Of a stretch of 6,626 nucleotides of DNA, positions 1 through 4,130 are shown one piece after another (within the stretch, counting starts at the first letter, position 1; every line of letters begins with the position of its first letter). The position numbers and the translations under genes were made by a program. The stretch comes from Oscillospiraceae bacterium (GTDB lineage: Bacteria > Bacillota > Clostridia > UMGS1810), in contig JALEIO010000181.1 in the NCBI GenBank assembly GCA_022769845.1, positions 1 to 6,626 of the forward strand, given 5' to 3'. The notes under the pieces are model-generated. The model did no database searches, had not been told where the DNA came from, and saw only the letters and a program-made list of their open reading frames with translations.

Positions 1-237
1 TATAAGCCTGCCACAGTCCTCACAAGTTGTGTAGTTGTATTCATAGCAGTGCGAGCATAGTGTAAGGTTTGAATCACCCTCAACGTCATCTCTCCAAATT
101 CTTTCACCGCAGTTATCACAAAGAACCGTTTCATTGTCAAAACAATCCTCACATAAATACTGACCGTCAAAATATTTTGTTGTGTCCTCGTTTAGTACTG
201 CTCCGCAGCACGAGCAAATTATGTTGTTTTCTTTCAC
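1..237 (-). CDS. Cysteine-rich zinc-ribbon protein, N-terminal part, amidoligase-like (partial)
   Basis: This is the first 79 codons of a gene that continues beyond base 1. It starts at GTG (235-237), preceded by GAGGAGG (247-253 on the complement) with a 9-nt spacer, which fixes the start. Five cysteine pairs are visible: C8/C11 (with an extra C10), C29/C32, C40/C43, C61/C64 and C72/C75. Their regular alternating spacing of about 21 and 11 residues suggests stacked LIM-like or treble-clef zinc ribbons. From memory, this layout with the short motif CxxCGxRIW resembles the N-terminus of Clostridia proteins annotated as amidoligase family, whose ATP-grasp-like ligase domain follows the ribbons. 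That catalytic domain lies outside the window, so the enzymatic assignment is inference. There is no signal peptide, so it should be cytoplasmic. It is probably co-transcribed with the DUF960 gene 18 nt upstream. Such genes often sit in conjugative elements and their remnants. The zinc-ribbon call is firm and the family call moderate. Confidence 0.7.
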   Translation of the reverse strand, partial: MKENNIICSCCGAVLNEDTTKYFDGQYLCEDCFDNETVLCDNCGERIWRDDVEGDSNLTLCSHCYEYNYTTCEDCGRLI

Positions 238-255
238 TTTAAAAATCCTCCTCGT

Positions 256-540
256 TTAATATTCGTTTGCCAAAAGCATTGTGGAATGTGTTTTATCGTC
301 TATTACGAAAATTTTGGTCGTAATCGGCTTATCTGTAATAAAAACATATTCCCTGCTGTACTCAGGAACTTCCTGAGTGTGTTTAATTCTCTGCTTGCCG
401 TTATCGTCGGACAAAGAAAAGACCTGTAGATAATCTTTATCCACAGGCATTTGATTGATAAGCTCCCACATAATGATTTGCAGAAGCGGCGGTATGTTGT
501 TTGACACACCACAGGTTATATAATGTTTGTTGTTAAATAT
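256..540 (-). CDS. DUF960 family protein, probable ATA start
   Basis: This small cytoplasmic protein of about 94 residues has unknown biochemical function. It is recognised as DUF960 by the segments DYLQVFSLS, KHTQEVPEY, REYVFITDKPITTKIFVID and HSTMLLANEY, which match the family along its whole length. Family members usually begin with a short MFN..YIT-like segment. Here the frame upstream of the first conventional start (GTG at 505-507) encodes FNNKHYITCG, preceded by ATA at 538-540. A strong GGAGGG lies at 545-550 on the complement, only 4 nt from the ATA, whereas the GTG has no Shine-Dalgarno sequence. I therefore chose ATA. Either it is a rare non-canonical start or an ATG was mutated to ATA and expression is reduced. 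The stop is TAA. The gene lies upstream of, and probably in operon with, the zinc-ribbon gene. DUF960 genes are frequent in Bacillota accessory DNA. Confidence 0.8.
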   Translation of the reverse strand: MFNNKHYITCGVSNNIPPLLQIIMWELINQMPVDKDYLQVFSLSDDNGKQRIKHTQEVPEYSREYVFITDKPITTKIFVIDDKTHSTMLLANEY

Positions 541-569
541 AAAACCCTCCTTCGATTTATGTATTTCTT

Positions 570-598
570 ATTTATCATATATAATTTACAAGTTTCAA
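570..598 (-). promoter_or_regulatory. Weak promoter candidate for the DUF960/zinc-ribbon pair
   Basis: On the complement, TTGAAA (593-598) is followed after 16 nt by GATAAA (571-576), placing a start of transcription shortly before the GGAGGG at 545-550. The whole 551-645 spacer is so A/T-rich that such matches arise easily. A TATAAT at 580-585 on the plus strand could instead serve the divergent HTH gene, though no good -35 goes with it. Confidence 0.3.
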
Positions 599-660
599 AA
601 ACCGATAAAAACATAATATAACAACATATAAATAATATAAATCGCAGGAGGAAAGATATA

Positions 661-909
661 ATGTTTAATAATGACTATGACATAATGACAATAGACAAAG
701 TGTGCGATTATCTTGATGTATGATATAATACAGTATATAAATTACTAAGCTCCGGCAAGCTTGGAGCATTCAGGATAGGCAACCGCTGAAAAATACCCCG
801 CAAATGTGTTGACGAATATGTAGATAAGAGTGTAAAAAAATGGAAAAAGGAGATTTCACGCATTGGTGAAATCTCCGAATTTATGAAAAAATATTTAATT
901 TTTATATAA
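661..909 (+). pseudogene. Excisionase/MerR-like small HTH protein with two in-frame TGA codons
   Basis: The reading frame starts at ATG 661 behind a near-perfect AGGAGG (646-651, 9-nt spacer) and runs to TAA at 907-909, interrupted by TGA at 721-723 and 787-789. Ignoring those, it encodes a typical small DNA-binding protein of the excisionase (HTH_17) type: DKVCDYLDV, then YNTVYKLLSSGKLGAFRIG, then NR and KIPRKCVDEYV. The second TGA falls where this family normally has Trp (RxWxIP). The first falls at the helix-turn position, usually Gly or Ser. Each is one base from TGG or GGA. Such proteins bind the ends of integrative elements or act as small regulators. No frameshift is present and the rest of the frame is well preserved, so inactivation would be recent. 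No integrase is visible nearby. If translation stops at the first TGA, only a 20-residue peptide is made. Family call is moderately firm and non-functionality probable. Confidence 0.65.
849..876 (+). terminator. Perfect 11-bp hairpin, possible weak terminator
   Basis: GGAGATTTCAC (849-859) pairs perfectly with GTGAAATCTCC (866-876) around a 6-nt loop. It follows the conserved part of the HTH reading frame and precedes the promoter-like sequence of the next ORF. The following sequence is A/T-rich but has no clean T-run until about 899-903, so intrinsic termination would be inefficient. It could instead be an RNA structure or a protein-binding inverted repeat. Confidence 0.4.
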
Positions 910-922
910 TTTCTGATATAAT
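894..922 (+). promoter_or_regulatory. Extended -10 promoter candidate for the 53-aa ORF
   Basis: TGATATAAT (914-922) is an extended -10 element (TGnTATAAT). A weak -35-like TTTAAT lies at 894-899 with a 17-nt spacer. Transcription would begin near 929, just ahead of the AAAGGAG at 937-943 that serves the ATG at 954. Confidence 0.45.
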
Positions 923-953
923 AAATACAAATCTGTAAAGGAGTAAAGATAAT

Positions 954-1115
954 ATGAACTTTGACCAACTTATGTCGCAAGGATTTACGCCGGTATCAGT
1001 TGATAAGGAAACAAGACCGGATTATTATAATGCTCTCGAACAATATGCGGTTTCAGGCAAATTAAACCCGTTAGCTTTGCTTTGTTGCCGACTTGTGAAA
1101 AAACAGCTTGATTAA
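954..1115 (+). CDS. 53-aa protein resembling the C-terminal end of a Fic/DOC protein (probable remnant)
   Basis: This short ORF has ATG 954, AAAGGAG at 937-943 (10-nt spacer) and stop TAA 1113-1115. The product has no signal peptide or membrane segment. Its segments LMSQGFTPVSV, RPDYYNALEQYAVSGKLNP and KKQLD resemble the extreme C-terminus of Fic-family AMP-transferases, where a PP(V/I) strand is followed by YYxALxxY and a closing helix. The catalytic HPFxxGNGR loop is absent and is not found in any frame nearby. An unusual LALLCCRL stretch replaces the expected acidic helix, which might reflect an old indel. Its own promoter-like sequence and RBS allow the alternative that it is an intact small protein, for example an antitoxin-like partner that lost its neighbour. 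The Fic similarity is from memory and only moderately supported. Confidence 0.45.
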   Translation: MNFDQLMSQGFTPVSVDKETRPDYYNALEQYAVSGKLNPLALLCCRLVKKQLD

Positions 1116-1301
1116 TGTTTGATAACGATATAAACACGAGAAAACAAAGCCGCCAACAATCCGCTTAAAATAAGGGTTTTTGACGGTTTCCTTAAATTAC
1201 TAATTTCGGTGAAGCGCTTCGCTTGCTTGAAGAAGAGCTTCGTCCCAAAAAGACGGGAATTGGCATAAAAGAGTGCTGATTTATACGAATAGTTAAAAAC
1301 A

Positions 1302-1334
1302 AAAAATCCGAGGGATTTGCTCCTTCGGATTTTT
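1302..1334 (+). terminator. Strong intrinsic, probably bidirectional terminator
   Basis: The arm AAAAATCCGAGGGA (1302-1315) pairs with TCCTTCGGATTTTT (1321-1334) around a TTTGC loop, giving 14 pairs with a single G-T. The right arm ends in five T and the left arm begins with A-tracts, so it can act in both directions. It would insulate the sugar operon from transcription coming from the left part of the window. Confidence 0.8.
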
Positions 1335-1382
1335 CCGTTATGCCGCAAAATTATATTTTTGCATTTTACAAAACAATCCGCA

Positions 1383-1407
1383 AAAACTCTACTTTTGGTA
1401 GAGTTTT
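1383..1407 (+). terminator. Second hairpin, terminator-like, upstream of the operon promoter
   Basis: AAAACTCTAC (1383-1392) pairs perfectly with GTAGAGTTTT (1398-1407) around TTTTG. A TTTTTT run lies at 1413-1418, slightly displaced from the stem. It lies before the promoter at 1444-1472, so it is not an attenuator of the operon mRNA. A backup terminator or a protein-binding inverted repeat are the two plausible roles. Confidence 0.55.
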
Positions 1408-1428
1408 GATAATTTTTTGTGCAAAATG

Positions 1429-1457
1429 TTAATTAAAGATAGGTTTACATTAATTAA
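1429..1457. promoter_or_regulatory. Twin TTAATTAA palindromes, candidate operator of the HTH-kinase
   Basis: TTAATTAA occurs at 1429-1436 and again at 1450-1457, exactly 21 bp apart, which puts both on the same DNA face two helical turns apart. The second lies inside the -35/-10 spacer and is flanked by the inverted repeat ACATT (1447-1451) / AATGT (1458-1462). This geometry suits two dimers of a Cro/CI-type repressor such as the N-terminal domain of the next gene product. Regulator and site are paired only by proximity, and the surrounding DNA is A/T-rich. Confidence 0.4.
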
Positions 1458-1472
1458 AATGTCGGTTATAAT
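1444..1472 (+). promoter_or_regulatory. Near-consensus sigma-A-type promoter of the sugar operon
   Basis: TTTACA (1444-1449) is followed by a 17-nt spacer and a perfect TATAAT (1467-1472). Transcription would start near 1479, giving a leader of about 29 nt with GAGGTGA (1497-1503) ahead of the ATG at 1508. No other good promoter is seen within the operon. Confidence 0.8.
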
Positions 1473-1507
1473 GAACTTGTAAGGAATAAAATATACGAGG
1501 TGAAAAA

Positions 1508-2725
1508 ATGAATATTAACAACTTCGGCAAAATGATATATAAACTCAGAAAGAAACATAATCTTACCCAAAGCGAGCTTGCAAAAAAGCTAAACGTCAGC
1601 GACAAGGCGGTAAGCAAATGGGAAAATAACGCAGGCTATCCCGAAATAACACTTCTGCCTGCGCTGTCTGAAATTTTTTCTGTTCCCATAGATTATCTTC
1701 TTAAAAGCAATCCGAACGGCATAGCGGTTGCAGGAAACATTCTTGTTGACGTTGTAAACATCATTGACAAATATCCCGACAAAAATATGCTTACATATGT
1801 TAAAAAATCCACACGCTCGGTGGGAGGATGCGTGCCCAACACAATTACCGACCTTGCGCGCATTGACGCAGGTCTTTGCCTGTCGGCAATCGGAAAGGTG
1901 GGCGATGATGAATACGGGCGTTATATTATATCCGAATTGAAAAAGTACGGAATTGACACAAACGGAGTTAAAATTTCATCCAAATCCCGCACAAGCTTCA
2001 GCAATGTTATGACCGAAGAAAAAAGCGGCGACAGAACATTTTTTTGCTTAAAGGGTGCAAACAGCGAATTTTGCGAGTCGGATATCGACATATCAAATTT
2101 AAGCTGCGAAATTTTTCACATAGGATACATACTTCTTCTTGACGCGCTTGACGAATCCGACGCCGAATACGGCACAAAAATGGCGCGCCTTCTTCACGAT
2201 GTTCAAAAGCAGGGAATAAAAACATCAATAGATGTTGTGAGCGCCGAGCAGGGACTTTTTGCCGAAAAAATTATTCCCTCGCTCAAATACTGCAACTATG
2301 CCATTATGAACGAAATAGAATGTTGTAAGGTTACAAATCTTGCTCCGAGAAACTCCGACGGCAGTGTGAACATCAAAAATATTAAAACCACAATGGAAAA
2401 ATTTATGGAATACGGCGTGTCTGACAAGGTTATAATACATTGCTGCGAAGGCGGATTTGCCCTTGACGCAAATAAAAAATTTACTGCTGTTCCATCGCTT
2501 GAGCTTCCCGACGGGTATATAAAAGGGAGCGTGGGCGCCGGTGACGCATTTGCCGCAGCCTGCCTTTATGCACTCTACAACGGCTATGACGATAATCATA
2601 TGCTTGAATTTGCATCAGCGGCGGCGGCATTAAACCTTTCGGAGGAGGACGCTGTAAGCGGTATGCGGTCAAAAGAAGAAATTGAAGAAATAAGCAAAAA
2701 ATTCAAAAGACGAAAAAGTTTATAA
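1508..2725 (+). CDS. XRE-family HTH fused to a PfkB-family sugar kinase
   Basis: This 405-residue cytoplasmic protein has two parts. Residues about 8-64 form a Cro/CI-type helix-turn-helix with the segments LRKKHNLTQSELAKKLNV and SDKAVSKWEN, and the typical closing IDYLL. Residues about 71-390 form a ribokinase/PfkB fold of nearly full family length: a first strand GIAVAGNILVD, the VGG motif (105-107) that contacts the sugar, VGDDEYG (131-137), MNEIE (267-271), and the anion hole GAGDAF (343-348) with catalytic base D346. It should phosphorylate a sugar with ATP. Substrate is not readable from the sequence. The neighbouring isomerase and aldolase point to a ketose such as fructose, tagatose or xylulose. 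As first gene of the operon, directly behind a promoter with candidate operators, it may sense its own substrate and control the operon. ATG 1508 is supported by GAGGTGA (1497-1503). Domain assignments are firm and dual function is inferred. Confidence 0.93.
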   Translation: MNINNFGKMIYKLRKKHNLTQSELAKKLNVSDKAVSKWENNAGYPEITLLPALSEIFSVPIDYLLKSNPNGIAVAGNILVDVVNIIDKYPDKNMLTYVKKSTRSVGGCVPNTITDLARIDAGLCLSAIGKVGDDEYGRYIISELKKYGIDTNGVKISSKSRTSFSNVMTEEKSGDRTFFCLKGANSEFCESDIDISNLSCEIFHIGYILLLDALDESDAEYGTKMARLLHDVQKQGIKTSIDVVSAEQGLFAEKIIPSLKYCNYAIMNEIECCKVTNLAPRNSDGSVNIKNIKTTMEKFMEYGVSDKVIIHCCEGGFALDANKKFTAVPSLELPDGYIKGSVGAGDAFAAACLYALYNGYDDNHMLEFASAAAALNLSEEDAVSGMRSKEEIEEISKKFKRRKSL

Positions 2726-2748
2726 AAAATGAAAGGATTGTAATTGCT

Positions 2749-3261
2749 ATGAAAAAAGAAATGTATGAAAATGCTGAAAAAAGAGCAAGAGAATTTTACA
2801 AAAAGGCGCATATTACAGTACTTGACACCGAACCAATAGAGATTGCAGACTTTGGAAAAGACGACTTTGAGAATATCGGGCTTTCTCTTTGCGTTTATAT
2901 CAATACCGAAAGGGTGTGCGCAAAAGAAATGGTGCTTTTTCCGCATCAAACCTGCCCCGAGCATAAGCACGTTAAAACAAACGGCAAAGAGGGCAAGGAG
3001 GAAACCTTCAGAGTACGATACGGCACAGTTTATCTCTATGTTGAAGGCGAAGGCAAAAAAGAAGATATTAAGGCAAAGCTTCCGAACACCGACACAAGCG
3101 TGTATCACGAAATAATCCTTCATCCCGGCGAGCAGTACACAATTTATCCAAACACACTGCACTGGTTTCAGGCAGGCAGTGAGGGTGCGGTAATATCGGA
3201 ATTTTCAACGCGCAGCACAGACGAAACAGATGTTTTTACCGACAAATCAATAATACGTTAA
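2749..3261 (+). CDS. D-lyxose ketol-isomerase (D-lyxose/D-mannose isomerase family)
   Basis: This 170-residue single-domain cupin matches the usual length of the Bacillus YdaE-type D-lyxose isomerases. Family signatures are present in order: KEMVLFPHQTCPEHKH (59-74), EETFRVRYG (84-92), VYLYVEGE (94-101) and YTIYPNTLHWFQAG (130-143). The expected divalent-metal ligands are all there: H72, H74, E85 and H138. Known members interconvert D-lyxose and D-xylulose and also D-mannose and D-fructose, usually with Mn2+. Next to an alpha-mannosidase, the mannose-to-fructose reaction is the more likely job here, although lyxose to xylulose remains possible. It begins 23 nt after the kinase gene with GAAAGGA (2731-2737), an 11-nt spacer that is somewhat long. 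It is cytoplasmic. The family call is confident and the physiological substrate inferred. Confidence 0.92.
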   Translation: MKKEMYENAEKRAREFYKKAHITVLDTEPIEIADFGKDDFENIGLSLCVYINTERVCAKEMVLFPHQTCPEHKHVKTNGKEGKEETFRVRYGTVYLYVEGEGKKEDIKAKLPNTDTSVYHEIILHPGEQYTIYPNTLHWFQAGSEGAVISEFSTRSTDETDVFTDKSIIR

Positions 3262-3273
3262 GGAGAAAAATTT

Positions 3274-4104
3274 ATGTTAGTTAATTTAAACGATGTTCTG
3301 CCCTCCGCACAAAAAGGCGGATATGCAGTCGGACTTTTCAACACAATCGACACCGATATGCTCCAAGCGGCAATCCAAGCGGCGGAAGAATTAAAATCGC
3401 CAATTATAATCGGCACGGCGGAGGTTCTTCTTCCCTACGGCGAGCTTTCGCTTATCGCTCCGTCTGTTATAAACGCGGCAAAAAACGCATCTGTTCCGGT
3501 TGTTGTTCACTATGACCATGGTCTTACATTTGAAAAATGCCTTGAAGCGTTAAAATTAGGTTTTTCAAGCGTTATGTTTGATGCTTCTGTTCTTGATTAT
3601 GAAGAAAACATAAAGCAAACGCGCGAAATTGTAAAAATTGCGCACACTCTCGGCGCAACCGTCGAGGGTGAAATCGGTCACGTCGGCAATGCTGACAAAA
3701 GCTCAACGGACGATGTTTATACCTCGAGCGAAATGGCAAAAAGCTACATAGCCGCTACCGAAGTTGACGCGTGTGCGGTTGCGTTCGGCACAGCGCACGG
3801 AGCATATCTAAAAAAACCAAAGCTTGATTTTGAGCGTTTAAAAGAAATACGCGCCGCTGTTGAAACTCCGCTTGTTATGCACGGCGGTTCGGGGCTTTCG
3901 GACGACGATTTTAAAACGGCGGTAAAAAGCGGAATTGCGAAAATCAACATTTTTACCGATTTGTGCGTTTCGGGTGTTAACGCCGTAAAAAATGCGTGCG
4001 AAAATTCGCTTGGATATCTTGATATGCGAAACGAAAAGGTCAACGCAATAAAAAATGCGGTTAAAGAAAAAATTCTTCTTTTCGGCTCGCAGAATAAGGC
4101 GTAA
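3274..4104 (+). CDS. Class II ketose-(bis)phosphate aldolase
   Basis: This 276-residue TIM-barrel zinc aldolase has the size of the GatY/KbaY/FbaA group. Visible are the catalytic Asp and zinc-binding His in VHYDHG (D81, H82), the VEGEIG strand (130-135, E131/E133), the zinc ligand H175 in FGTAHGAY, and H203 followed by the phosphate-binding GGSG (204-207). The enzyme cleaves a phosphorylated ketose to DHAP and an aldehyde. Two family motifs are unusual: LFNTID (21-26) replaces the common AFNVNN-type segment, and KINIFTD (223-229) replaces KINxxTD/E. The substrate may thus differ from fructose 1,6-bisphosphate. With one upstream kinase, a ketose 1-phosphate is an attractive candidate. It starts 12 nt after the isomerase with AGGAG (3261-3265, 8-nt spacer), so it is translationally close-coupled. 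Confidence 0.92.
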   Translation: MLVNLNDVLPSAQKGGYAVGLFNTIDTDMLQAAIQAAEELKSPIIIGTAEVLLPYGELSLIAPSVINAAKNASVPVVVHYDHGLTFEKCLEALKLGFSSVMFDASVLDYEENIKQTREIVKIAHTLGATVEGEIGHVGNADKSSTDDVYTSSEMAKSYIAATEVDACAVAFGTAHGAYLKKPKLDFERLKEIRAAVETPLVMHGGSGLSDDDFKTAVKSGIAKINIFTDLCVSGVNAVKNACENSLGYLDMRNEKVNAIKNAVKEKILLFGSQNKA

Positions 4105-4130
4105 AATTACAAATAAAGAGAGGTGCAAAA

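Larger units (their letters stand above)
1116..1507. other. 392-base intergenic region between accessory remnants and the sugar operon
   Basis: I see no supported gene here. Bases 1116-1300 hold no convincing structure beyond the 10-bp palindrome GAAGCGCTTC (1211-1220) and short imperfect inverted repeats. They may be decayed coding DNA. The right half carries the terminator at 1302-1334, the hairpin at 1383-1407 and the operon promoter with candidate operators, each listed separately. Confidence 0.6.

Noticed and set aside
661..909. Genome-wide TGA reassignment (code 4 or code 25)
   Set aside because: All Trp positions seen in the kinase, isomerase and GH38 genes are TGG, and over 1,600 codons contain no TGA. 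The two TGA sites in the HTH gene also seem to need different residues (Gly/Ser and Trp).
708..980. 90-codon minus-strand reading frame opposite the broken HTH gene
   Set aside because: No RBS and no recognisable motif, while the plus strand shows clear excisionase-like residues with a good RBS.
1209..1222. GAAGCGCTTC palindrome as a catabolite-repression (cre) site
   Set aside because: It lacks the spacing of the 14-bp cre pattern and lies more than 220 bp upstream of the operon promoter.
1112..1348. 78-codon minus-strand reading frame
   Set aside because: It begins inside and runs across the strong terminator at 1302-1334, has no RBS, and its product shows no family resemblance.
2641..2665. 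GGAGGAGG followed by an ATG inside the kinase gene
   Set aside because: The bases encode the kinase C-terminal helix (SEEDAV). Any frame started there is short and has no family signature.
2596..3162. 188-codon minus-strand reading frame opposite the isomerase gene
   Set aside because: It is a shadow of two well-supported plus-strand genes. The product is rich in Phe/Cys with no coherent domain, as expected from antisense of A-rich coding DNA.
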